A stretch of DNA of 23,071 bases from Folioceros fuciformis (taxonomy: Eukaryota > Anthocerotophyta > Anthocerotopsida > Anthocerotales): assembly GCA_049999805.1 (NCBI GenBank), contig JBNGIO010004110.1, forward strand, positions 1-23,071, in the 5' to 3' direction. Each line of letters starts with the position of its first letter. The first letter of the stretch is position 1. Below are positions 10,799 to 20,109 of this stretch, piece by piece. A model generated the notes under the pieces. That model saw nothing but the letters and a program-made list of their open reading frames with translations, had not been told where the DNA came from and ran no database searches. Position numbers and translations under genes: made by a program.

Positions 10799-11190
10799 CT
10801 TTGGGGATGGGATCCTTACTCTACCCATCTCCTTGTATTTACTATGCACTTGCTTTGAGTATGACTACTTGCTCACACTGCCTATTTGCTTTGGCTAGCT
10901 TTCTTATAGCCCTCTCCTTACATCTGCTTGATTCTCTTCTATCACTTATGTTCCCATTGCAATGCTTTAAGTCCATATCAATTGCTACCGTTGTTGCTTT
11001 GATCCTAACCTCCTCCACCTTTCAATTTGTAGGCTCAATCCTCATCTCATCCTTCTTTGCCAAATAATGGAGTCTATCATGCCTCTTGAGTTTAGACAAG
11101 ACAAAAGCATGTTGCAATTGATGCTTCTAGTCTTGTGAACCTCCCTCCTCTTTGTAATCCTTGGGAGCCTCAACTTCCTATCTGAGGAGA

Positions 11191-11378
11191 CCTACCTAGG
11201 AGCTGGAGGGTTGTTGTGTTCACCCTCCATTTTGCTCAAACTCTTTATTTGGCCATGATTCTTTGTTAGAGGAGGACAAGGAGCCCTACCTAGGAGCTAG
11301 AGGGTTGTTGTGTTCACCCTCCATTTTGCTCAAACTCTTTATTTGGCCATGATTCTTTGTTAGAAGAGGACAACCAAG
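11191..11378. repeat. 94-bp tandem duplication, two copies
   Basis: Copy 1 (11191-11284) and copy 2 (11285-11378) both begin CCTACCTAGGAGCT. They agree over the first 89 bases with only two substitutions (GCTGG/GCTAG and TAGAGG/TAGAAG) before diverging. The high identity suggests a recent duplication. Confidence 0.93.
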
Positions 11379-11927
11379 CAACGAGGACAACTGTGAAATT
11401 GAATGCACAATTGTAAGAGGACATGCATTGATGATTCACACAAAGTAATTGTTGGGTGACAAAGTGGAGGTGAGACACTCACCCAAGGTTCCCTTTTGCT
11501 ACTGCCTGTGTTTTTTACAAGCACATGTCTCCCTTTCTCAACACTTTGTTAAGCAATGAAGGAGGCTATGGATCTTGGTTGATTATTAAGTGTGTTTCTC
11601 GTCACTTACATTTACAAACTTTCTCCTTCAAACAAGAAGAACTACAAGAACTAAGAAACTCAATGTTAGGATGAAATAGGGTAGAGATGACATGGGTTGT
11701 GTATCATGGCATTGCCACTTGATATAATAGTAATTTACATGTCCTACACTTACTCAACATGAACCCTAGAAAGACTAAAGGCATAGCTAAGTAAACCATG
11801 ATTGAAAATGTTTCATTTATTATAAAATAGAAAATGTAATATAAAATGAATTTATATATTAATAAAAAAATTCAGAAGACATCTCACCAAATGGCTGGAT
11901 CTAAGTGAATCAGGAACATCTTTACTA

Positions 11928-12027
11928 NNNNNNNNNNNNNNNNNNNNNNNNNNNNNNNNNNNNNNNNNNNNNNNNNNNNNNNNNNNNNNNNNNNNNNNNN
12001 NNNNNNNNNNNNNNNNNNNNNNNNNNN
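11928..12027. other. Assembly gap of 100 N
   Basis: Exactly 100 N, the conventional length for a gap of unknown size. Left of it the sequence is AT-rich repeat; right of it GC-richer sequence leads into the 5' region of the MYB gene. The promoter or a first non-coding exon of that gene may be missing. Confidence 0.99.
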
Positions 12028-12571
12028 CTTTTCTTCCCAGCAGCAGCCAGGCAAGAGGCCAGAAGTGGCAGCAGGGCGCCGAGACGGAGTGGGGCGCGAG
12101 ATAACCTTAATATTCTAGTGTCGGCAAGAACCCGACCTAGGTGTAAGGCGCGGACTTGGGAGTTTACTGTTGCTGACCAGTTTTGGACCAAGCTGTCGCC
12201 TCGCCCGCCGCTTAATGGTTCAAAATATGCTCCCTTCAATCTGCTTGAAAAAAGTTGCAGCCAGAGACGGCAGGGCATGGCGAGTCCCTTGCCTTCGTTG
12301 ATGAACTTACCTTTGGGCTTTTCTTTCGAAGTCGTCCCCGGAAGTGTTTCCCCCCTTCATTCGTCGGAACCCTAAGTATGGAATAGTGCGAGATATATCG
12401 TGTTTCGCATCAACAGTCTTGCAGGAGCTCGGGCAGCTTGGGTGTTTGGACTGGCTTTCAGCAGGACGTATTCAGCAGCTGTATATGAGTGCTAGTTGCT
12501 TTGTGTCCAGGCATATTGAGGGCAATTGAGGGCAATTGAGCAATCTTTTGTGTTTTTCTAGTCACCTAGCA
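12028..12571 (+). promoter_or_regulatory. Probable promoter / 5' UTR of the MYB4R1-like gene
   Basis: The 544 bp between the gap and the first MYB ATG hold no recognisable protein domain. An open frame crossing the gap edge is not supported. A 10-base direct duplication (GGCAATTGAG twice) occupies 12521-12540, about 30 bases before the ATG. A 5' UTR intron is possible, since AA|GTATGG occurs near 12374 and TTTTTCTAG at about 12560, but this is speculative. Confidence 0.4.
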
Positions 12572-15500
12572 ATGGTAGCTCCGTATCCCAACGACGATGA
12601 CGAGGATGACGACAACATTGGCCTTGATGAAGACTTTTACAAGGAAATGGAAGCCTTGAAACGAGCTTGCCAGCTGAGGGATCAGAACGAGGTCAGCGAA
12701 GTTGAATCTGGGAGCGATGAGGATGAGGATGAGGATGAGGGTGAAGATGAAGACGAAGACTCAGATGAGGAGGTGTTGCGATCAATTCAGACCAAATTGG
12801 ATGCTTACAAAAGTGTAGATCTTCAGGCGCCGTGTCTTGGGTCGTCCGGAGGCGACGAAGATGAGGATGAAATTTTGCGATCTGTGGAAAAGTTTTGCGG
12901 TAGTCTGACAAGAGCTACACCCTGCGCAGCTGATGGAAGCGAGGGCTTAAGTGGTGTGGAGGATTTCGGAGGTGTGACGGGAACTCATCGCACTTTGGAT
13001 TTGTCGGTCGCCTCAGAGAACGAGCAAGGAAGTGGGGCTCAAAGTTCTGGCAAAGATGTGGAGGGAGGTGGTGGGAAGTTCCCAGAGGCACCCTCCCTTT
13101 CTGTGCCCTCAAGGCTGCAGGCAGTCTTGTCTGCCTTGAATCAGAACCGTTTTTGTCAAAGAATGATACGAAACCTAATGCACCAGGTCGAGTTGAAGGA
13201 GGCGGAGAACAAATTACTTCAGGTCCGCGTCAAATCTTTCGCTCGTTCGGAAAGTCTGTCGAAAAGGAGGTCGACAGGGCTCTTCAACACCAGGCTATCG
13301 AATCCTATTCTGACTTTCATCTCGAACCTGAAACGCAGGGTTAGCCGGAGGCATTTTGAAAATGTGAGTGCTGTTGCCAGGCGGGTCCTGATTCTCACGT
13401 GTCTATCCTTTGGCTTCGTCGTTACTGCGTTTTGCAGCGTTTAGTGTTTCGCTGCTTGCAGACATTCTGTGCTGTCTCTGCTTGTTGAGTGGTTGCTTAT
13501 GAGGTAACACTACTGGCAGCCAGCAGATGCTACAGCGATGGTGCCTCAACCAAATCCTGATGTCGCTAAGTTCCAGAACTTGGGACGAAAGTTGCCCCTC
13601 TCATTCATGGAGAAAAAGTGGACTGCCGATGAGAAGACTGAGTTATACAACGGTGTTGTACAGCAAATTCAAGAAAGTCGTATGGAGCCAGTGATGGAGG
13701 CCATTAGGTAACAAATCCGTATCTGGCTGGTAGTTGTTTATTGATTTGACTCATGATTGCTAATTTAACATGTGGTTTATAGAATTGTTCTGCCTGCTTC
13801 AGGTCGGGGGTACAGGATGTCAGCACACTGGATGCAGAGCTTAAGAGGATCAGGGAAGATGTGATTACTTCTCACGATATTCAACAAGCCCTGCCAACAC
13901 TGAACTGGGAGGAAATTGCAAAACTCTATGTTGTTGGGCGGTCTGGACAGGAGTGCAAGATGCAGTATGTCGACCCCTTCCGCCTGTGTCTGGGCAGTCT
14001 TCTACGATTGGAATTCCTTTATTGTTTGTGGACTTCACCTTTGGCACCTTTCTTTATGTGCCGTTGATAGTTTCATATTCATGTCTGTGTTACAGGTGGA
14101 TGAATTATGAAGATCCTACCATCAACAAGGGAGCGTGGTCCAAGTCCGAGGACAAGAAGCTCCTAAAGATCGCCCAGGAGCATAATTTTTTCCACTGGGA
14201 TAAAGTAGCTGATTTGTTAGGGACTAACAGAACAGCCGCTCAATGCTTCTCGCGATACCAAAGGAGTCTAAATGCAAGCATCATGCGTAGCTCGTGGACA
14301 AATGAGGAGGACGAACAACTACGTTGTGCAGTTGCAAAATTCGGGGAGTGTGACTGGCAAAGTGTTGCAGCCACTATGGAAGGTCGAACTGGTTCTCAGT
14401 GCTCCAACAGGTATCATATCAGCATAGTCTTGTCTTCTTGGGTGAAGAGCCTGCAAACCCTGAGCTGGGAGATATGAGCGTCCGGCTCTGTATATTTCTC
14501 TGAATTGTTGCTAGTGGCTGGTATGGTCACAGACATGCTATTATGTTGTAAAGATCCAGATTGCCATTAGAGCGTCTGTTCTCTTTTGCAGGTGGTACAA
14601 GGTCCTTCATCCTACTATTCGCAGGAAAGGAAGGTGGCTCTTAGAAGAGGACAAGCGACTGAAGTGGGCCGTGTCAGTTTATGGTGCCCAAAAATGGCGC
14701 ACAATTGCAGCACATGTACCTGGGCGAACTGATATTCAGTGCCGTGAAAGGTTTGAAAGCATCATTGCTCCTAAGCATTGTTTCTAGCTTCTGGAAATAC
14801 TGTGGACAAGAACGGTTGGGCGAGCGATGGGATAGATAAGAGTATTCCAGGTGTATTTTGTAATTAAAGTTGCGGGTCTGTGCAGGTGGGTGAATGTCCT
14901 TGATCCGTCAGTGAATATAGGTGACTGGACAACCGAGGAGGACAAACAATTGGAAGAACTTGTCGCCAAATATGGAGAGCATCGCTGGGCGACAGTTGCC
15001 AGAGAAACGAACTGCCGAACAGATAGTCAATGCTGGAGGTGCGAACATACGACCTGGAGCCCAGACAATTTCACATGGCTGTATTGTGGCCAGAAGTTGA
15101 CATGCCGTTTGTGGATGCAGAAGGTGGAAGAATCTGCATCCTGAAAATCAAGCTAGTTTTCATCGTGAAGGGCAGATCATGAGGGCAGCACTTCCCAGCA
15201 ACTTTGTGGGCCGTGCCAAGGAAAGGCCAAACCTTGGTCCTCAGGATTTTGTATCGGAAATATCTGATGTACCAGTTGCGAAGCGGGCTCCTGGCCGGTT
15301 TCGGAAAGAAGATGCAGAATATAGGATGGGGTAATGGTTTATCAATCTTCAGGCCTAGAGTTTTTATGCCTGTCTCACGGACATTCTCATGCAATTTTTG
15401 TTTGTATGTCAGGAACAGAGAAACTTCGGTGGAACAGGATGGTGGAGTCTCTGACGCAGTGGCTCTTGAGATGCCAATGTCCCGTCGAACAGCTGGATTG

Positions 15501-17042
15501 AAAAGGTCGAGGTCATCTAAATCGTTGGAAAGTGTAGGGGCTGATGGTGAGAGGGAGAGTCGTTCACCCAGTGAAGATAATCTCAGTCACGAGGTTGTGG
15601 CCACTGAGAGTCTCCCAGGAACTCCGGTCAGTTGTTTTCAACAGACACCATTCAGCCAAAGATGTAAATCTGTGAAAAGCAGGCCTGCTGACAGACCACT
15701 CTCAGTGGAGACAACTCATGGCCAAGTTACCCTGCTCCCAACAATGCCTGATAATCCCCAAGCAATAGATGAATTCATGGGTCTCGTTCGTATGTTTCAC
15801 AGTTTTTGTAAGTACGCGTACAAGGTGCATCCTATTGAATCAACATCCTGTGCCGAAGTAGCAGAGAGCAGTGTCCGTGGTGAAGAGGCTACGGCATCTA
15901 TAGCAGCTGTTGCTGTTCCAACACCTTCAGCTTCCAACAGGGCAGGGGTTGATACGGATGTCATGGAAATGGAGCACTCTCCAGTGGGTGACGTTAAGGA
16001 TCTTGAGGCAGCAGCTTTGAGAACATCCACTGTCATAGTGGCAGGTGCAACAGGGGGCGACCCTGAGGTGGCAACTGCTGCGAGGGTGGATCTTGAAGTG
16101 GCAGCGGCGACAAGGGCCATTTTATCCTGGCCCTTTGCGGTTGGGATGTTTGATCTGTGTGCGGCAACAAACAGCACCCTGGCCGGCAGGAAAAGAAGGC
16201 AGTCATCAGCACTGATTACTCCTGAACAGAATGTTCCTGAGAATGTGGCAGCCGTTACAGCTGCAGGTGATTTAGTAGTAGCGGAAAGGAAGGGAGCGAG
16301 ACAGACAGACTGCATTTCTGAACATAGCAAAAAGGAAAGGCCAAGAGTGCAGGCAGATCCTCAGGACCCAAACTCTGTGGACGGCAATGGGTCACCAGAA
16401 GTAGGCAGACGGAAGAGGCAGAGGGTGCACGCTGATGTTCTTCGTGCAACCAACTCAATGGATAGCGGTGGAAGATCTGGGGCGAGTAAGAGGAAAGGGC
16501 AACGGCAGCAGGCTGATTCTAGTGCAAACGTGGAGAGGAATGTGTCCTCAGATGAAGGGCGAGAGGACAAGCAAAGCGAGCGGACAGACCTTCCAGTTTC
16601 AACGACGGACAATACCGGCAGTGCAGGTGTGGATAGATTGAAAAGGTCCACCAATGCCGTTGCTGATAACGGCAGAGGAAAGAGACAAAAGAAACAAACA
16701 AATGTGATAACTGCTAGAGTGAACCGCAGCAGAAAGAAGGGAGGAAAGACAGAAATCGTTGTTACTACAGGTCACACGAGGGAGTTGGTCGACATAAACG
16801 CAACTCCCGAGGTAGAGACAAGTGACCCACAAATGAGTACTACTATCTCGCCTGAACAAGAGGGAATTAGGGAGGCAGCCATCCCAGCATCTGCAATGGA
16901 AGAAGGAAGGAAGCGACAGAGGAAGAAGAGCGTGAAAGCTCTGTCGACTGTGTCCACACCACAGCCACCGCAGGGGAAGGAGACTGAGGTTCTTTCAGGA
17001 AAGCGGCGTAGGCAACCTCCAAGGCGTCTCATAGCTGACTAG
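12572..17042 (+). CDS. MYB4R1 / snRNA-activating complex subunit 4 (SNAP190)-like protein
   Basis: A nuclear DNA-binding protein. By family, it is the large SNAPc subunit that recognises the snRNA-gene upstream element for Pol II and Pol III snRNA transcription. Eight exons: 12572-13363, 13520-13707, 13803-13964, 14096-14410, 14592-14750, 14886-15038, 15124-15330 and 15413-17042, giving 1201 residues. All introns are GT-AG and 82-181 bp. The N terminus is acidic (Asp/Glu runs at about 7-70), followed by a conserved ALNQNRFCQRMIRNLMHQVE segment. Then come a half MYB repeat (about 360-391) and four full repeats (about 392-440, 441-493, 498-545 and 551-597), the 4.5-repeat layout of SNAP190. A long low-complexity tail of about 540 residues carries at least seven Lys/Arg clusters, likely nuclear signals or nucleic-acid contacts, and ends PPRRLIAD. 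The start ATG at 12572 has G at +4. Family confidence is high; tail function is unknown. Confidence 0.92.
16344..16650 (+). repeat. Degenerate 24-27-residue tandem repeats coding the MYB-protein tail
   Basis: Successive coding units start at 16344 (RVQAD), 16422 (RVHAD), 16503 (RQQAD) and about 16575 (SERTD). Aligned positions are spaced 26, 27 and 24 codons. The first three units carry N and S/D residues in the middle and end in a basic cluster such as RRKRQ or SKRKGQ. Copies are diverged at DNA level but kept in frame. Confidence 0.65.
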
Positions 17043-17504
17043 CATCAGCTCTCTGGATGGTACGGTGGATGGAGGGATGGCTATTTGTCAGGAGTCCAAT
17101 CTCTGAAGTTGCTTGCTTGCCTCTTTCCACATTCCGGTCAGCTCTGCCTTTGCAGGCACCGACGACGGATCCAATTCCATCTGCCAAAGCGAGGTATTTG
17201 CAGTGTCCCGCATCCATAGAAACCAAACCGCGAGCTCTTTAGGCTTTTGACGAGGTGTAACTGGGAGGGTGACGCTCTGTTTCCTGCACAGATCCCTCGC
17301 TGAACTGAATGGTGCTTGACGAAGGCTTGGATGGGAAAGAAAGATCAGGGCGACGAGAGGACCAGCAGTGGTAAGGCAGCCGATTGTAAGACTCTGTGCA
17401 TATGAAACATTTATTGATTTGCCTATCTTCTACTTGGAGATGGAAATAAATATCTATAGAAGGCGGAGGTGCAAATGAGTGTCCATAAGAATGGAGTGCC
17501 TGCC
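17043..17504. terminator. Shared 3' region of convergent genes
   Basis: A 462-bp interval between two facing stop codons. AATAAA occurs on the minus strand at 17415-17410, about 90 bases past the GDT1-like stop. It also occurs on the plus strand at 17445-17450, about 400 bases past the MYB stop. The two 3' UTRs may overlap if these signals are used. No coding exon is seen. Confidence 0.4.
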
Positions 17505-18593
17505 TCATGAGAGTCGTTGGGATATCTCTAAGAGGGTCATACCAGCAAAACCGAGGAAGAGCGCCCCTCCCACATACGCTATCACCCTCTCTGACAGGTA
17601 ACTACTCAAGAAGGAACCGCCGAGAACGGCCAGCAGTGTGGCCACACCATGTCCAACAATAGCACCCGACACCACGCCCAACGGATCTGACGCTGCAGCT
17701 AGAGCAATGGTGGAGAAGAAGGACTTATCCCCCCATTCCGCCACAAAAACTAAAGCAAAAGTGCCCACTATGGTCCCCGCTGCAGCCTGTAAGGCGCCAG
17801 ACGCAAGACCCGAGTCATCCACTCCAGCAATGGCCAGCTCGGCCTCCTGCTGTTCTTCGGCCAGAGCTGAATCCTCCATGGAAGCGGCACTGATGAGAGT
17901 GGTGACCCCGAAGTACACGAGCAGCACAACTGCCGCAAGATCGTCCAGCGGAATCTGCGTCTGCCCGATCCCAAACGGAAGAATCTCATCGACGTAGTGG
18001 AACCCCCGCCCCAACGCGACGGATATGAGCGTCATCGCTGCCAGAGCCCCGAAAGTGCCTACGAAAACCGGCGCACTGGACTTCCGCGCAGACAGGAGCG
18101 CGGCAATGAAGAACGTTTTGTCCCCGATCTCAGAGAAAAAAATGAGCAAAAACGAGGACGCAAATCCACTCTGAAAGTCGGCTCCATCATCCAGCAAGCC
18201 AGCTATTTGCTCCCCGGGCACCGAGTCCGGCCCGGCCCAGGCCGCCCCGCCCGCCAATGCTCCCAGGCCAGCCACACCAAGGGCCATCCATTTTAATCTA
18301 TCAGAGGAGTCGCCACCAACTCCGTCCCTACAACAAGCCGCTTTCTCCTCGCCGTTGGTGCCGCTCGCCCCGTCCAATCCCTGGGCCTGCACCTTCCGTG
18401 CCGCCGCCTTCTGCCACACAACAGAACTCCTTCTTCCTCCGACAGACACGTTCCCTCCGATTCCGCTGCTCTCCCGAATGCATTTGCAAGCCCCGGAGGA
18501 AGGCCGGCGCGAGAGCGCATTCCTGCACTTGCTCGGCAACCGCGACACTGACGTGTGACAAGAGAGCGTGGCCCGCACCACAGTGCTCTCCAT
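17505..18593 (-). CDS. GDT1/PAM71-like plastid cation (Mn2+/Ca2+) transporter
   Basis: A 362-residue member of the UPF0016/GDT1/TMEM165 family. Both hallmark motifs are present: SEIGDKTFF (E155-K159) and AEWGDKSFF (E286-K290), each in a hydrophobic helix, with about six to seven membrane segments from residue 143 on. The first 100 residues are rich in Ser, Arg and Ala and poor in acidic residues early on, as in a chloroplast transit peptide. A hydrophobic Ala/Gly stretch (102-120) ending AWA follows and could be a thylakoid-targeting or extra helix. Length and plan fit Arabidopsis PAM71/CCHA1 and its envelope homologue, which by family move Mn2+ or Ca2+ for photosystem II. Which of the two this matches cannot be told by eye. 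The ATG has A at -3 and G at +4. The gene has no intron. It faces the P1 gene head to head across 445 bp. Confidence 0.92.
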   Translation of the reverse strand: MESTVVRATLSCHTSVSRLPSKCRNALSRRPSSGACKCIRESSGIGGNVSVGGRRSSVVWQKAAARKVQAQGLDGASGTNGEEKAACCRDGVGGDSSDRLKWMALGVAGLGALAGGAAWAGPDSVPGEQIAGLLDDGADFQSGFASSFLLIFFSEIGDKTFFIAALLSARKSSAPVFVGTFGALAAMTLISVALGRGFHYVDEILPFGIGQTQIPLDDLAAVVLLVYFGVTTLISAASMEDSALAEEQQEAELAIAGVDDSGLASGALQAAAGTIVGTFALVFVAEWGDKSFFSTIALAAASDPLGVVSGAIVGHGVATLLAVLGGSFLSSYLSERVIAYVGGALFLGFAGMTLLEISQRLS

Positions 18594-19038
18594 TCTTTAC
18601 TTCATGCCAATCCTGCCAGTCCTGTACCTACATTTACCACTCGCGCCGGAGGCAGAAGCTTAGCGCCTGACTAGTCCTCTCGCATCACATCCCTTCTCCT
18701 TAGATGTCTTGCTTTGCTTCCCAACTCCCGGACAGGCGGACAACTCTAGTCTACTTAACACGCCGGGTTGCATGATCTGCCGAGCGCCTGAGGTGAGAAT
18801 TCAGGCTCGGAATTGGCGCCAAGAAAAATAGTGATAAGGTTCCACCCTGGTTAGTGTACCCGGTTCCGTTGTGCGTCCGCATAGAGCAGTTTAGAACCTC
18901 CTGGTTTGCGTTCAGAACGCGGCCGGACGCCGGTTGCACAAATTTAGGGCTGTTGACTAGTTGTACCTTTCTCTCCGGGACGTCTAGCTCAATTTTTTTT
19001 GCGCGGAAGCTCGCGACTTTCTTTGGCGGCTGGCAATC
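18594..19038. promoter_or_regulatory. Short divergent promoter between GDT1-like and P1 genes
   Basis: Only 445 bp separate the two start codons, which point away from each other. Both 5' UTRs and promoters must fit here. I see no clear TATA box. Small open frames in the interval look fortuitous. Confidence 0.6.
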
Positions 19039-19746
19039 ATGTCGACGAGCGAGCTTGCTTGCACGTATGCGGCCCTCATCCTGCACGACGATGGCATCTC
19101 CATCACTGTAAGCCAGCCCGAATCTCATTCCTTCGCTCTTTGAGCTGTCGTCGCGTCCATGTTGTTGTGTTGGGTGCGCACCAGGAGCGTTAGGGTTTTA
19201 TCTTTGTCATCGCGGCGCTGTTCTGGCATGGAGGCTTTGGCAGGTTTGTTCTGTGTGAGGTTTCTGTTTGAGCTCCTGATGACGGGGCCACGCTCCTTGG
19301 CGCATGGCAGGCAGACAAGATCGCGACGCTGCTCAAGGCTGCTAATGTCTCGGTTGAGTCATACTGGCCGGCGCTCTTTGCCAAGCTTCTTGAGAAGAGG
19401 AGTGTAGAAGACTTGATCACGAATGTCGGATCTGGTGAGCCGCAGTGTCCTTTTGTTTGGGTTTTCTGTAGCAGCTTTGTGTTTTTCGGTGCAGCCATGA
19501 CCGGACTCCCGGTGTCCAGGTGGTGGAGGCGGTGCTGTTGTGAGCGCTGGGGCTGCCGCACCAGCTGCCGCTGCTGCCCCTGCGGCGGAGAAGGCGGAAG
19601 AGAAGAAGGTATTTTCTTGCCTGCTAGTTTCCTGTGCGAGTGTCCGTGTGAGTTGGGATGGTGATGGCCTGATGATGTGTCTGTGGCAACAGGAAGAGCC
19701 TAAGGAGGAGAGTGACGATGACATGGGTTTCAGTCTATTTGACTAA
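19039..19746 (+). CDS. 60S acidic ribosomal protein P1
   Basis: Four exons (19039-19107, 19311-19434, 19520-19608 and 19693-19746) give 111 residues, the normal length for P1. P1 pairs with P2 on P0 to form the lateral stalk of the large ribosomal subunit, which recruits and activates the translational GTPases. The N-terminal dimerisation domain reads [19 protein letters not shown], then [20 protein letters not shown] and [14 protein letters not shown] Gly/Ala-rich hinge and a Lys/Glu stretch follow, and the protein ends in the invariant stalk tail [13 protein letters not shown]. All three introns are GT-AG (203, 85 and 84 bp). The start is fixed by the canonical N terminus and has A at -3. 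The 203-bp first intron carries a telo-box typical of plant ribosomal-protein genes. Confidence 0.97.
19190..19198 (-). promoter_or_regulatory. Telo-box in P1 intron 1
   Basis: TTAGGGTTT on the plus strand is AAACCCTAA on the minus strand. This is the telo-box found near the 5' ends of many plant ribosomal-protein and translation genes. It lies 82 bases into the first intron of the P1 gene. Its activity here is inferred. Confidence 0.6.
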
Positions 19747-20109
19747 AATTTTACGCATGTATTGGAGGGGGATATTCAGTAAAGCTCCGTTTTGTTTACG
19801 TGCCGTGCGTTTTTCCTACATGGGACGCTGCATTTTCAGTGACCGAAGTTTTCTGCGAGTTGTCCTCTTTGCATTCGCACATTCCTTCATTTCTGAGCTT
19901 CTTTGGTTTTCTTCGGTGAACTGTCTGCGTAACCTACGTAAATTGCACTAGGAAGAGGAGGTGCATGATTATGCTTACCGCGCGTTCGAGGTATTACCTT
20001 CGCTCAGGAGAACCGTAGTGGCTATATCGCTGGAGTCCAAATGGCTTGGGCCCAATGGGTTCTGTGATTAAGCAGCCTGCGAGGTCTTGTGCTTGATCCA
20101 CTTGGACGT
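19747..20109. other. 3' flank of the P1 gene
   Basis: This should hold the P1 3' UTR and terminator. A perfect 10-base palindrome, TTGGGCCCAA, lies at 20046-20055 and includes the TGGGCC core of plant site II elements. No gene start is visible beyond it, so its meaning is doubtful. Confidence 0.4.

Larger units (their letters stand above)
10620..11927. other. AT-rich, gene-free, repeat-bearing block left of the gap
   Basis: This block contains the hairpin at 10735-10798, the 94-bp tandem duplication at 11191-11378 and a strongly A/T-rich run at about 11800-11880. A 91-codon ATG-initiated frame at 10792-11067 is very hydrophobic, starts inside the hairpin arm and matches nothing I recognise. 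I treat the block as transposon-derived or intergenic sequence. Confidence 0.5.

Noticed and set aside
10792-11067. 91-codon hydrophobic ATG-initiated frame
   Set aside because: It starts inside a hairpin arm in AT-rich repeat sequence, where hydrophobic codons arise easily. There is no homology I recognise and no gene context.
11905-12375. Open frames spanning the N run on both strands
   Set aside because: They exist only because N codons were translated as unknown. The sequence on the two sides differs sharply in composition.
20046-20055. Site II promoter element of another gene
   Set aside because: The TGGGCC core is present, but no coding exon follows within reach, so a promoter call would rest on one short motif.
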